Assembly (NCBI GenBank): GCA_937952305.1
Contig: CALFZO010000117.1
Coordinates: 1-64,000, forward strand
DNA length: 64,000 nucleotides
Source: an uncultured Anaerolineales bacterium
GTDB taxonomy: Bacteria > Chloroflexota > Anaerolineae > Anaerolineales > UBA6663
Direction: 5' to 3'
This document shows positions 1-9,532 of this stretch, piece after piece (position 1 is the stretch's first letter; every line of letters begins with the position of its first letter). The translations under genes and the position numbers were made by a program. The notes beneath the pieces are model-generated. The model saw only the letters and a program-made list of their open reading frames with translations, was not told where the DNA came from and did not search any database.

Positions 1-543
1 GACATGCGCGGCTCCACGGCCTTCGCCGAGGAGTACGCGCCCGAGACCGTCATGTCCGCGCTCAACCAGTATTTTGAGGTCATCATCCTGGCGGTCGAGG
101 CCCAGGGCGGCATCGTCAACCGTTTCGTCGGCGACGAGGCCGTGTGCGTGTTCGGCGCGCCCACCGAGCACCCGGACCATGCCGAGCGCGCCGTGCAGGC
201 GGCGTTGTCGATCCGGGAGGGGATGCGCTACGTCAACGCCAAGCGCGCAACCCTGGGCCAGCCGATCCTGCGCTTCGGGCTCGGTCTGAACACGGGCGAG
301 GTGGTGGCCGGGGCCACCGGCTCGGAGGAGCGCCAGGAGTACACGGTGATCGGCGACGCCATGAACACGGGCGCGCGCATCCAGGCCCTGACCAAGACCT
401 TCCCAGAGCACGATCTGCTGCTGAGCGAGTACACGGTCCAGGCGCTGGGCGAGCGGGCCGCCGCCTACACCCTGGTGGATCTGGGGCCGGCCGAGATCCG
501 CGGCAAGAGCCGGGCGGTGCGGGTGTACGGAGTAGCGGGGTAG
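1..543 (+). CDS. Class III adenylate/guanylate cyclase, C-terminal part (truncated by window edge)
   Basis: The reading frame is open from base 1, so the true start lies upstream. The first visible residues, DMRGST, look like the first metal-binding Asp loop of class III nucleotidyl cyclases. A second metal-binding motif follows (FVGDEAVCVFG), then the YTVIGDAMNTGAR segment that carries the base- and transition-state-binding Asp, Asn and Arg. The visible 180 residues therefore cover nearly a whole cyclase catalytic domain, which makes cAMP or cGMP from ATP or GTP. All key residues appear present, so it is probably active. Any sensor domain is outside the window. A second cyclase, with FHA and GAF domains, lies at 46594-48081. 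The ABC ATPase starts 70 bases downstream with its own strong ribosome site, so a shared job is not implied. Confidence 0.9.
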   Translation, partial: DMRGSTAFAEEYAPETVMSALNQYFEVIILAVEAQGGIVNRFVGDEAVCVFGAPTEHPDHAERAVQAALSIREGMRYVNAKRATLGQPILRFGLGLNTGEVVAGATGSEERQEYTVIGDAMNTGARIQALTKTFPEHDLLLSEYTVQALGERAAAYTLVDLGPAEIRGKSRAVRVYGVAG

Positions 544-613
544 GGTTCGGGATTGAGATCGGCGTGCGGGCCAGGGTGCGCGGCCGGCGCGTCCACACGG
601 AAGGAGGCAGACG

Positions 614-1351
<738 letters not shown>

Positions 1352-1360
1352 CAGCGCCCC

Positions 1361-2134
1361 TCACGGCGCGGTTGTGGCCGGTGGGCGCGCCAGCCCGGCG
1401 CGGTAGAACTGCCCAAAGAGGCCAGCCCCCACCAGGAACAGGTAGAGGCTGAACGGGGCGGCCGCGAAGCCGGCCAGGAAGCACAGGATCCCGGTCATGT
1501 AGATGACCGTGAAGGCCAGGTAGGCCAGCGCGCCCAGGCCCATCAGGACCACCCAGCCCAGCAGGTAGCCCCAGCCGTCGGCGCGGATCAGCCGCCACAG
1601 CGCGCCGAAGTCGAAAGCCGCGGTCAGCCGATCCTGGGCCACGAAGCGCGCCAGAGCCGCCGGCAGCGGGATCGCGCCGAGCACCCACAGCAGCGTTCCC
1701 ACCAGCAACGAAAGAAACAGCACGCTGACGGCCGCGATGGCGAGGAGCGGCAGCCAGGCGGCCTCCGATGAACGCGGCGACGTGTCCAGCAGGGCGAAGC
1801 CGCCAACCCACAGGGTGAAGTACAGCAGGAAGCCGCCGATCCACACCGCCAGGCCCGGCCCCAGGTAGACGAGGCCGATGACCAGGCTGCGCAGGCCATC
1901 CACGGCCAGGGTCCCCCAGTTGCCCCAAGCCGGCAGAGTCAACTCGTCGTCCTGGATGGCCCGCCGCATCACCTGGGCCACATAGCCGTAGACCACCAGG
2001 GCCGGCAGCACCGGCACAAACAGGCTGCCCCACAGCAGCGCCGTCCCGAGCAGGAAGCTGTTGCGGGCGCCCGCTGACTGAAAGGGGAAACGCAGGAGTG
2101 TTTTGAGATTAGCGGTCGAAGTGGTGTTGTTCAT
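1361..2134 (-). CDS. DUF4013-like polytopic membrane protein
   Basis: A 257-residue membrane protein with about five to six hydrophobic segments. The N-terminal stretch, with the RRAIQDDELTLPAWGNWG loop and a GLVYLGPGL helix after it, matches what I recall of the DUF4013 family (an Asp/Glu-x-Leu-Pro-x-Trp loop between helices). Function is unknown in the family. I start at ATG 2134 rather than an in-frame ATG at 2215, because a clear TATAAT -10 on the minus strand (2182-2177) lies between them and would leave the longer start untranscribed. The gene converges with the ABC ATPase, 9 bases between stops. The family assignment is from memory of the motif and is moderately sure; membrane location is clear. 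Confidence 0.72.
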   Translation of the reverse strand: MNNTTSTANLKTLLRFPFQSAGARNSFLLGTALLWGSLFVPVLPALVVYGYVAQVMRRAIQDDELTLPAWGNWGTLAVDGLRSLVIGLVYLGPGLAVWIGGFLLYFTLWVGGFALLDTSPRSSEAAWLPLLAIAAVSVLFLSLLVGTLLWVLGAIPLPAALARFVAQDRLTAAFDFGALWRLIRADGWGYLLGWVVLMGLGALAYLAFTVIYMTGILCFLAGFAAAPFSLYLFLVGAGLFGQFYRAGLARPPATTAP

Positions 2135-2176
2135 GGCAGGCGCAGTGACCCCCGATGCGGCATTGCTTTGGTTGCG

Positions 2177-2182
2177 ATTATA
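2177..2182 (-). promoter_or_regulatory. -10 box of the DUF4013 gene promoter
   Basis: TATAAT on the minus strand, about 42 bases upstream of ATG 2134. No good -35 is visible. Its place downstream of ATG 2215 supports the shorter protein start. Confidence 0.55.
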
Positions 2183-2216
2183 CCGGGCGGCCCGCCCGCC
2201 GCGCCAGGCGATCACG

Positions 2217-2747
2217 TCAACGCGGCGTCTGTTGGCGATACCAGGCCACGGCCTCCTGTTCCACCCGCTTGATCCAGGCGTCCTTGCCGAGGTTGTAGCC
2301 GGCGATGTCGGCCGGGTGCTGCGCGTATACGGCCCGTTTCAAAGCCGCATACTCGGCGCGGACGCCGGCGTGCTGGCGCAGATAGGCGCAGAAGGCCAGG
2401 TGGCGCTCGACCTCCGGGTTGTCGGCCTGATAGACGTGGACATTGTGGGTGCGGAGCGCGCCCTGGTCCTTGGTGAACAGGCGCCGTCCCGGCAGGCCGT
2501 ATTCGCCCCAGGCGACGTAGCCAGCCGCCGTCAGGCTGGGAGTGAGGGCCTCCACGCGCTCGATGGCGTGCACCAACGGCAGCAGGTCGATAATGGGTTT
2601 GGCGGCCAGACCTGGGACGGAGGTGCTGCCGATATGGTGGATGACTACCACCTCGTCACCGGCCAGCGCCCGCAGGCGATCCGCCTCCTCGGCAAAGGCG
2701 CGCGGCCAAGCGGGTGAGTACTCGCTGAACGTGTACAGGCTGGGCAT
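2217..2747 (-). CDS. GrpB family protein (UPF0157)
   Basis: A 176-residue protein of the GrpB/UPF0157 family, a nucleotidyltransferase-fold family often annotated near dephospho-CoA kinase. The family hallmarks are visible: HHIGSTSVPGLAAKPIIDLL near residues 37-57 with the GST motif and an Asp of the NTase fold, GRRLFTKD in the middle, and HLAFCAYLRQHA followed by an EYAALKR helix towards the C terminus. The length is normal for a single-domain member. The biochemical substrate of free-standing GrpB proteins is not established. It lies 28 bases from the next minus-strand gene upstream, so it may be co-transcribed with the two genes at 2776-3935. Confidence 0.9.
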   Translation of the reverse strand: MPSLYTFSEYSPAWPRAFAEEADRLRALAGDEVVVIHHIGSTSVPGLAAKPIIDLLPLVHAIERVEALTPSLTAAGYVAWGEYGLPGRRLFTKDQGALRTHNVHVYQADNPEVERHLAFCAYLRQHAGVRAEYAALKRAVYAQHPADIAGYNLGKDAWIKRVEQEAVAWYRQQTPR

Positions 2748-2775
2748 GAATCCCTCGCAGACGGGCGCGGGCGTC

Positions 2776-3429
2776 TCAGCCGGGCGCCGCCCCTGACCCC
2801 GGCGTGGCCGAAGGATGCACCCCTGGCCGGTAGCCGGCCGCCAGAGTGCGGACGATGGACGGCGGTGTCAGCACCGTGACCGTGGCTGAACTGAGCGGCA
2901 ACGCCGGGCCGTTATAGCCGAACGGGCTCCAGGGCCACAACTGCCCCTGCCAGACCAGCGCCGCGCCGGCGGCCTCCGCCAGGGCGACAAAGGTGCCGTC
3001 CGGCAATTCGTTCAGGCGGGCCGGGTGGGTTTGCTGGCGGCCGGCCGGCGTCAGCCGCTCGCGGTGCAGGGCTTCGTCTAGCCTGGGCGCGGCCGGGCGG
3101 GGCGAGCCGGCCAGCGCCGGGTTGGCTTTGGCCCAGATGGCCCGGAAGACATTGAAGCGCTCGCGCTGACACTCGGCGCACGGGCGATGGCCGGCGGCCA
3201 GGGCCGTGGCCTCGTCCAGGAAGAAGAGCTCGGTGTACTGTCCCGGCGTCATCACCGCGCGGCGCCGGCCCTTGAACTCCAGCACGCAGATGATCCAGCG
3301 CTTCAGCTGAAACGGGCGGCGGATCTGCCCGGCGGCGTCATGCAGGCAGCCGCGGTTGCCCATCAGCCGGCCGCGCGCCGGTGTTGCGATGATTGCGCCG
3401 AAAGGGGTGACGCGGTTCTGGCGCGGCAT
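2776..3429 (-). CDS. Conserved hypothetical protein with CxxC motif
   Basis: A 217-residue protein of a widespread but uncharacterised bacterial family. Visible conserved-looking blocks are GNRGCLHD near residues 24-31, an RRPFQLKRWIICVLEF block, a TPGQYTELFFLDEATALAAG block, and HRPCAECQRERF with a CxxC pair. One CxxC plus the earlier Cys and His could bind a metal, but this is inference. The start codon overlaps the stop of the upstream gene (TGATG at 3431-3427), which indicates translational coupling. I have no function to offer. The GrpB gene follows 28 bases downstream. Confidence 0.8.
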   Translation of the reverse strand: MPRQNRVTPFGAIIATPARGRLMGNRGCLHDAAGQIRRPFQLKRWIICVLEFKGRRRAVMTPGQYTELFFLDEATALAAGHRPCAECQRERFNVFRAIWAKANPALAGSPRPAAPRLDEALHRERLTPAGRQQTHPARLNELPDGTFVALAEAAGAALVWQGQLWPWSPFGYNGPALPLSSATVTVLTPPSIVRTLAAGYRPGVHPSATPGSGAAPG

Positions 3430-3935
3430 CAGGCCGGTGTCCGGGCCACCGCCTTCTGAATGGTCAGGCGCTGTTCCCGGAAGTGATCGACCGTGTCGCC
3501 CAGGACCCAGCGCAGCAGCGGCCGCCGCCTGGGGTCATCGGCGTGGCGCGGCTTCAGCAACTCCCGGAAAGGCATAGCCTGGAGCCGGGCGATCAGCCGC
3601 CGATAGGTCCTTTTCAGCCGGGTCATCACCTGGCGGCGGGGGCGGTCTTTGTTGCGCGCGAATAAGACCGGGTTGATGACCTCCATATCCCAGCCGCGCG
3701 TGACGGCCTCCGGTACGCGCAGGACGCGCTGCGCCGGCCGCCGGTCCAGATGACAGCCCCTGAGGCTGTTCATCCACTCGGCCAGGTGGGCCAGGTTGTC
3801 CTGAGGTGACCAGCCGCCCGCGTCGGGCGCCAGCATCTGCTCGTCGGTCGGCGCCTCGGCTACCGGCAGCAGCCGCTCCCATTCGCACTCGAGGCTGTTC
3901 AGCAGTTCCTGTCTGTTCTGGGGCCGGCGAGGCAT
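3429..3935 (-). CDS. ClbS/DfsB (DUF1706-like) four-helix bundle protein
   Basis: A 168-residue protein beginning MPRRPQNRQELL. The pattern of an N-terminal helix with LLNSLECEWERLL, a WSPQDNLAHLAEWMNSL segment holding the structural His, a middle ARNKDRPRRQVM segment, and a C-terminal WVLGDTVDHFREQ segment fits the DinB-like/DUF1706 four-helix bundle family. That family includes ClbS, which protects against colibactin, and DfsB. Start ATG 3935 is chosen over ATG 3971 because AAAGGAGG sits at the right distance upstream. It overlaps the next gene by one base. The family call rests on motif layout; no substrate or protective role can be inferred here. Confidence 0.75.
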   Translation of the reverse strand: MPRRPQNRQELLNSLECEWERLLPVAEAPTDEQMLAPDAGGWSPQDNLAHLAEWMNSLRGCHLDRRPAQRVLRVPEAVTRGWDMEVINPVLFARNKDRPRRQVMTRLKRTYRRLIARLQAMPFRELLKPRHADDPRRRPLLRWVLGDTVDHFREQRLTIQKAVARTPA

Positions 3936-4053
3936 GGGCCGATCCTCCTTTGGCCAGGCGGAGTGTGGCACGGTGGCTTGGGCGGCCTGGCGCGCGTCCC
4001 CACGTGGATGGTCCGGTCAGCTTACCGCACCTCGCCACCGGCCGCCAGCGCAA

Positions 4054-4082
4054 TTGTGGCGGGTGGGCTTTGCTTCTATACT
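4054..4082 (+). promoter_or_regulatory. Promoter upstream of the SorC-methyltransferase fusion
   Basis: TTGTGG (4054-4059), a 17-base spacer, then TATACT (4077-4082). This is one of the better -35/-10 pairs in the window. It lies in the 248-base gap between divergent genes and predicts a leader of about 95 bases before ATG 4184. Confidence 0.5.
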
Positions 4083-4183
4083 TAAGCTGATGGCGCCGCC
4101 GGAGCGGCGGCGGATTGAACGGCGACGGCGGTCGGGCTCCGGCCGACGGCGCCCGAGGTGCGCCGGGAGAGATAAGACACGGC

Positions 4184-6154
4184 ATGGCAGCAACGCAGAC
4201 TGGCCGACGTAAGCCCCGTCCCGCTTCTAAGGCAGCCCCCCGCGCCCGGCGGCGCCCGCCCGCCCGCGCAGCGCGCGACCTGGCGCAGCGCCTGCAGGAA
4301 AAGTACCGCCACAACACCAACTTCCTCATCGCCGAAAACGACGACGCCTTCTTGCGCACCATCGCCGAGGAGTTGGTGCACGCGATCCGGACCCGGATCG
4401 CGGCCCGTGACAGCCAGGATGGCCTCACCAGCGAGAAAGTGCGCATTGGCCTGATCTGTGGGCGCATGGCCTACTTCACCGCCGCCTGGATCAGCGCCCA
4501 TCCGGAGCTGGTGCGCGGCCTCGACTGCCGCCGGATCGTGTTCGTGGCCATGAACAAGGCCGCCGATGCGGACGCGTTCCAGTTGTCCGCCAACTATCTG
4601 GCCACCTATTTCGCCGAGGTGTTCCGGGGCAGCAGCGCCATCGCCTACACCCACAACCCGTATGACCGGGACCAGATCGATGACCACCGGCGCCGGGTGG
4701 ACATCCTGTTGTGTTCGGCCGGCGGGCGCAGCTCTCGGGAATTGAACTACCTGGAACGGTGGCTCGACAAACGGAAGGGCCACGGCGGCCCGGGGCCCGC
4801 GCTGCAGCCGCCGCCCGGCTACATTGGCGAGTTCTGCCTGACCCCGATCGACGAGTCCGGCTGGGCCGTGCGCTCGCCGGAGTTCTCGCCCCAGCTGGAG
4901 GCCGACCTTGACCCGTATCCGCGTTTTGCGCGCCTGGCGGATCTCCAGAACGTCACCGTGATTTTTCCTGTAAACACGTCCGGCCCGCAGCGCGAGGCCG
5001 CTCCCGCCGCCCGCCACGAGCCGCACCTGACCGGCAAGGAGCTGGTGACCGACGTCGTGCTGCGCTCCGGCGCGGTGACGACGTGTATCCTGCCCAAGCC
5101 GCTGGCCGTGAACCTGGCGGCCGCCATCGGCGGTCACCTGCTCACCCGGGTGTCGGCGCCCGACCGGGATAAGCCGGTCCGGCGCTGCCAGGCGCTGCGC
5201 TTCAGCGACGCCCAGCTGCTGTCGATCCCGGTCTATGATCCGCTCAACCGCATTGACGAGACCCTCTGCCCCAGCGACGGCGTTCTGCAGGCCGAGAAAC
5301 TTTCGTTCCGGGAACGCCCCAAGATCCTGTTCAGCGAGTACCGGGAGGAGGCCGCGCGCTACGACTGGACGCAGGAGGCCGGCATCATCGAGTTCGAGGT
5401 CGACAACCGCCGCGCCCCCTTCAGCCTGACCCCCGACGTGCGACGCCCGGGGCAGTGGTCGCTGGTGACGTGCCAGATCGTGGCCTGGCTGGTCCGCAAG
5501 CACCTGTCCGCGGTGCCGGCTTCCGCGTTGACGCTCTGGGACATGGGCTGCGGGTGCGGGGCCATCGGCATCCTGGCGGCCCTGAGCTTGCCCGGCCAAC
5601 CCCAACTGTTGTTCTCGGACATTGACGTGCGGGCGGTCGACTGCGCGCGGACGAATGCCCAGGCCCTGCTGCCGGCGCACGCCCCGCATTTCGCCACCGG
5701 CGACCTGTTCGACGTCGAGCGGGCGGGCCGGCCGCGCTTTCACGTCGTCGTCTTCAATCCGCCGTTCCTGCCCGTCCAGGACCTCTCCATCAACCCTGTC
5801 GCCGATGCCGGCGGCAACCTGGGCCTGGAGATCGCCGAGCGTTTTTGCCAGACCGTCTACGATCACCTGGAGGTTGGCGGCTGGAGCGTGCTGGCCCTGG
5901 CCGACTACGTCGACAACGGCAAGATCCTGGCCGGCCTGCAGCAGCGCTTCGGCGCCGGGAATGTGGATCGGCGCGAACGCGTGATCCTGTATCCGTTCAT
6001 TCCCGAACGGGTCAACGTCCCGGCGGCCTACGAAATCCGCTATCAGGCCAACATCGAGCGCGCCTGCAACTACCGCTTTGAGACGTGTGTCATTGGCGGC
6101 CGGCGCTACCTGGCGTTCAAGATGCGGCATTACCTGGCGCGGCGCGCGGAGTAG
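4184..6154 (+). CDS. SorC-like effector-binding domain fused to a class I SAM methyltransferase
   Basis: A 656-residue protein. Residues 1-30 are Arg/Ala/Pro-rich. About 35-380 resembles the SorC/DeoR sugar-binding (effector) domain in order of elements: VRIGLICGR near 85, an Asp/Ala-rich segment with SANYLATYFAEVF, VDILLCSAGG, GEFCLTPIDESGW (like the GDI-x-x-x-F-D-x-x-G loop of SorC proteins), and LTGKELVTDVVLRSG. No helix-turn-helix precedes it. The C-terminal third is a methyltransferase with motif I DMGCGCGAIGILAAL near 452 and NPPFLP near 525, the N/D-PP-Y/F motif of enzymes acting on amino groups (HemK, RsmC and relatives). Start ATG 4184 has a GGGAGAG-like site upstream; an in-frame ATG at 4115 lacks one. 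I read it as a metabolite-gated methyltransferase; its substrate is unknown. Confidence 0.8.
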   Translation: MAATQTGRRKPRPASKAAPRARRRPPARAARDLAQRLQEKYRHNTNFLIAENDDAFLRTIAEELVHAIRTRIAARDSQDGLTSEKVRIGLICGRMAYFTAAWISAHPELVRGLDCRRIVFVAMNKAADADAFQLSANYLATYFAEVFRGSSAIAYTHNPYDRDQIDDHRRRVDILLCSAGGRSSRELNYLERWLDKRKGHGGPGPALQPPPGYIGEFCLTPIDESGWAVRSPEFSPQLEADLDPYPRFARLADLQNVTVIFPVNTSGPQREAAPAARHEPHLTGKELVTDVVLRSGAVTTCILPKPLAVNLAAAIGGHLLTRVSAPDRDKPVRRCQALRFSDAQLLSIPVYDPLNRIDETLCPSDGVLQAEKLSFRERPKILFSEYREEAARYDWTQEAGIIEFEVDNRRAPFSLTPDVRRPGQWSLVTCQIVAWLVRKHLSAVPASALTLWDMGCGCGAIGILAALSLPGQPQLLFSDIDVRAVDCARTNAQALLPAHAPHFATGDLFDVERAGRPRFHVVVFNPPFLPVQDLSINPVADAGGNLGLEIAERFCQTVYDHLEVGGWSVLALADYVDNGKILAGLQQRFGAGNVDRRERVILYPFIPERVNVPAAYEIRYQANIERACNYRFETCVIGGRRYLAFKMRHYLARRAE

Positions 6155-6278
6155 GCGGCGCGCACGGCTTCGGGCCGGCGCCGCACGCGCCATCGACGCC
6201 GGTCAGGCGCCGACAGACCGATTCACACTGGCGGGCCAAAGGCCTGCCCCACCAGCACTCTGATCAGAAGGAAACCCC

Positions 6279-7139
6279 ATGAAGATTGTCACCGATTGCG
6301 CCGCCGACATGCCGGCCAGTGAACTGCAGGCCCTCGGCGTCACCCAGGCGCCGCTGTTCATCAATTTTCCAGAGGGCGAGGTCAACTCCGCCGACCTCAC
6401 GGCCGACGAGTTCTACACCCGTCTGGAGGCGATGCGGCCGGCCATCCCCACGACCTCGCAGCCGTCGCACGGGATTTTCGCGGACCTTTACCAGGCTCTG
6501 GCGCAGTCCGGCGAGGCCATCCTGTCGCTGCATATCTCGTCCGGGCTGAGCGGCACGTTTCAGACGGCGCGCGCCGTCAGTGAACAACTGGCGGCCCAGG
6601 TGCCCGTGGCGGTCTGGGATACGCTGACCCTGTCCGGCGGCGAACGCTTCCAGGTCTGGGCGGCGGCGCTGGCGGCCCGGGCGGGGTGGAGCCTGGCGGC
6701 GCTGCAACAGCGGCTGGCCGAGATCCGGGCGGCCACGGAAGTCGTCTACACGCTGGACACACTGGAGTATCTGGCGCGCGGCGGGCGCATTGGGCGGGTG
6801 GCCGCGTTGGCGAGCAGCCTGCTGAACATCAAACCCGTGATCGGCGTTGACCATCGGGACGGCAAGTACAACACCCTGGCCAAAAGCCGCACCCTGGGCC
6901 GGGCGGTGACGACCATCGCCGAGCATCTGGCTGGGCAGTATGGCCAGACGCCGCTGTGGGTGACCGTCATGCATGGCCGGCTGGGCGCCATGGCCGAGGC
7001 CCTGTCCCAGGAACTGCACAAACGGCTCAACATCGCCAAGGTGGAGATGCTCCGCGTATCGCCGGTCCTGGGCGTGCACACGGGTCCCGGGATCGTGGGC
7101 GCCGCTGTCGTCCCGCTGCATTTGTTTGAAGGTTTATAA
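6279..7139 (+). CDS. DegV family fatty-acid-binding protein
   Basis: A 286-residue DegV protein. DegV/FakB proteins bind a fatty acid and, in Firmicutes, present it to the kinase FakA for phosphorylation. Visible motifs are MKIVTDCAADMP at the N terminus, PTTSQPSHGIF near residue 60, SLHISSGLSGTFQTA near 88-103 (lipid carboxylate-binding Ser and Thr), LEYLARGGRIGR near 160, and NIKPVIGV. The length is normal. A purine-rich AGAAGGAAA site precedes ATG 6279. No fatty acid kinase (FakA/DAK-type) gene is in the window. It follows the SorC-methyltransferase by 124 bases on the same strand. Confidence 0.95.
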   Translation: MKIVTDCAADMPASELQALGVTQAPLFINFPEGEVNSADLTADEFYTRLEAMRPAIPTTSQPSHGIFADLYQALAQSGEAILSLHISSGLSGTFQTARAVSEQLAAQVPVAVWDTLTLSGGERFQVWAAALAARAGWSLAALQQRLAEIRAATEVVYTLDTLEYLARGGRIGRVAALASSLLNIKPVIGVDHRDGKYNTLAKSRTLGRAVTTIAEHLAGQYGQTPLWVTVMHGRLGAMAEALSQELHKRLNIAKVEMLRVSPVLGVHTGPGIVGAAVVPLHLFEGL

Positions 7140-7259
7140 GCGGGAGGGTTGCCAGGATCGGCGGGCTGAGCATTGCAGCCGGGGAACGATGGGGCTGCGG
7201 GTCCCGGGTACATTCGGAACGGGCCTGGCCCCGCCGGGCGGCGGCCGCCGCAGGCAAAC

Positions 7260-7298
7260 AAAAACCTCACAGGCTGTGGGATGAACAACCTGTGAGGT
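7260..7298 (-). terminator. Rho-independent terminator of the tRNA-Pro gene
   Basis: On the minus strand a perfect 10-bp stem (ACCTCACAGG with CCTGTGAGGT) closes a loop of about 15 bases and runs into five T residues. It starts 6 bases past the tRNA 3' end. Confidence 0.88.
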
Positions 7299-7304
7299 CA
7301 AGTG

Positions 7305-7379
7305 TCGGGGCGGAGCGATTTGAACGCTCGACCTCTCAGTCCCGAACCGAGTGCTCTAGCCAAACTGAGCCACGCCCCG
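7305..7379 (-). tRNA. tRNA-Pro, anticodon CGG
   Basis: A 75-base cloverleaf on the minus strand. The acceptor stem is CGGGGCG with CGCCCCG, 7 bp. The D arm is GCTC/GAGC, the anticodon stem CTCGG/CTGAG with loop TTCGGGA, and the T arm GAGCG/CGCTC with loop TTCAAAT. The discriminator base is A and CCA is not encoded. Anticodon CGG reads the CCG proline codon, which is common in this GC-rich genome. Unencoded CCA fits the presence of a CCA-adding enzyme gene at 50960-52255. A promoter lies just upstream and a strong terminator follows. Confidence 0.95.
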
Positions 7380-7390
7380 AAATGCGCCGG

Positions 7391-7418
7391 TTGGCGCGCG
7401 AACGGGCCAGATTATAAC
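7391..7418 (+). promoter_or_regulatory. Possible promoter of the DMT transporter gene
   Basis: TTGGCG (7391-7396), 16-base spacer, TATAAC (7413-7418), then GTG 7437 after 18 bases. It overlaps the divergent tRNA promoter, so the two -10 boxes share the same ATTATAAC tract. Confidence 0.4.
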
Positions 7419-7443
7419 ACAGAACGAGACGGGCGCGTGTCAA
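7411..7443 (-). promoter_or_regulatory. Promoter of tRNA-Pro
   Basis: A minus-strand TATAAT (7416-7411) lies 31 bases before the tRNA 5' end. A perfect TTGACA occurs at 7443-7438, but the 21-base gap is longer than usual, so the -35 assignment is weak while the -10 is good. The TTGACA overlaps the GTG start codon of the divergent transporter gene. Confidence 0.5.
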
Positions 7444-8303
7444 CGGAGCACCTGCTGCTGATCCTGGGCTCGGCCGGCGTCCATGTCGTCGCGCACCTGG
7501 CCCTCAAGCGCACGCAGAATCGCAACGCCTTTGTCTGGTGGGTGCTGGCCTGGGGCGGGGTGCTCTTCCTGCCGGGGGCCGTCTGGCGCTGGCAGCCGAT
7601 CCCGCTGGAGGCCTGGGGCCTGATGGCGCTGAGCGCTGTCTTCGAGGCCGGCTATTTCCTGGCGATCGCCCGGGCTTACCAGACCGGCGATCTGTCGGTG
7701 GTCTACCCCCTGGCGCGCGGCACGGCGCCGGTGCTGCTGCTGGGGTGGGCGTCGGCGTTCCTGGGCGAGCGGCCGCGGGTCGGCGGCATCGCCGGCGTTG
7801 GCCTGATTGCGGCCGGGTTGTACCTGATCAACCTGCCCAGTTTGCGGGCCTGGCGCGCGCCGCTGCGGGCGCTCCGGCAGCCGGGGCCGCGTTGGGCGTT
7901 GCTGGCCGGCCTGTGCATTTCGCTGTATACGGCCGTCGACCGGGTCGGCATCAACTATCTGGATCCGTTCCTGTACACCTACCTGGCGCTGTGGCTGACG
8001 CTGATCCTGGTCACGCCCCTGATCCTGTGGGAAGTGCGCGTGGCCGGGCTGTGGCGGGAACTGCGCTCCACGACCTGGCGCAGCGCGCTGTCTGGCGCCA
8101 CGACCCTGGCCGCCTATGCCATCGTGCTGTATGTCATCCAGGCGGGGGCCCCGGCCAGCTATGCCGGCGCGGTGCGCGAGATCAGCGTGGTGTTCGGCGT
8201 GGCGCTGGGCGTGCTGGTGCTCAAGGAGCCGGGCTCGCTGCCCCGCCTCGTGGGCGCGCTCCTGGTGGCGGCCGGCGTGGCCGGCATCCGCTTGTGGGGC
8301 TGA
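7437..8303 (+). CDS. EamA/DMT superfamily transporter
   Basis: A 288-residue integral membrane protein with ten predicted helices in two EamA-like halves, as usual for drug/metabolite exporters. The first half has VYPLARGTAPVLLLGWASAFLGERP at its end, a typical EamA closing motif; the second has YAGAVREISVVFGVALGVLVLKEPG, the matching repeat. I place the start at GTG 7437, because longer starts would run through the tRNA gene on the other strand. The ribosome site is weak. Substrate is not predictable. The gene ends just before the promoter of the inositol phosphate synthase gene. Confidence 0.85.
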   Translation: MSTEHLLLILGSAGVHVVAHLALKRTQNRNAFVWWVLAWGGVLFLPGAVWRWQPIPLEAWGLMALSAVFEAGYFLAIARAYQTGDLSVVYPLARGTAPVLLLGWASAFLGERPRVGGIAGVGLIAAGLYLINLPSLRAWRAPLRALRQPGPRWALLAGLCISLYTAVDRVGINYLDPFLYTYLALWLTLILVTPLILWEVRVAGLWRELRSTTWRSALSGATTLAAYAIVLYVIQAGAPASYAGAVREISVVFGVALGVLVLKEPGSLPRLVGALLVAAGVAGIRLWG

Positions 8304-8306
8304 CGG

Positions 8307-8312
8307 TATAAT
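8307..8312 (+). promoter_or_regulatory. -10 box for the inositol-3-phosphate synthase gene
   Basis: TATAAT four bases after the DMT stop codon, giving a leader of about 58 bases before GTG 8377. No convincing -35 is visible. Confidence 0.55.
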
Positions 8313-8376
8313 ACGCAGGTTTGACCGACTGCAAGATATTCCGCTTCGGCGAGACCATTTTGTTTGGGAGGCTTTC

Positions 8377-9468
<1,092 letters not shown>

Positions 9469-9474
9469 CAAATC

Positions 9475-9515
9475 GTCCTGGCCATGATATTTATGTCAGC
9501 GCCGAAAGCCAGGAC
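9475..9515 (+). other. Inverted repeat between ino1 and the cytochrome b gene
   Basis: GTCCTGGC (9475-9482) and GCCAGGAC (9508-9515) form an 8-bp stem around an AT-richer 25-base loop, ending 17 bases before the cytochrome b start. There is no T tract. It could be a weak terminator, an mRNA processing hairpin or an operator. Confidence 0.35.
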
Positions 9516-9532
9516 AATACTCGGAGAAACTG

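Noticed and set aside
2134..2215. Upstream in-frame start at 2215 for the DUF4013 gene
   Set aside because: The TATAAT -10 at 2182-2177 lies downstream of that codon, and the extra residues are basic and unlike a membrane protein start.
4082..6193. Long antisense open frame (703 codons) on the minus strand over the SorC-methyltransferase gene
   Set aside because: It is a shadow of the plus-strand gene in GC-rich DNA. Its translation is His/Arg/Gln/Gly-rich with no family motif, and there is no ribosome site.
7302..7436. Longer start for the DMT transporter at 7302
   Set aside because: The extra 45 codons would be translated across the tRNA-Pro gene; the hydrophobic protein begins at GTG 7437.
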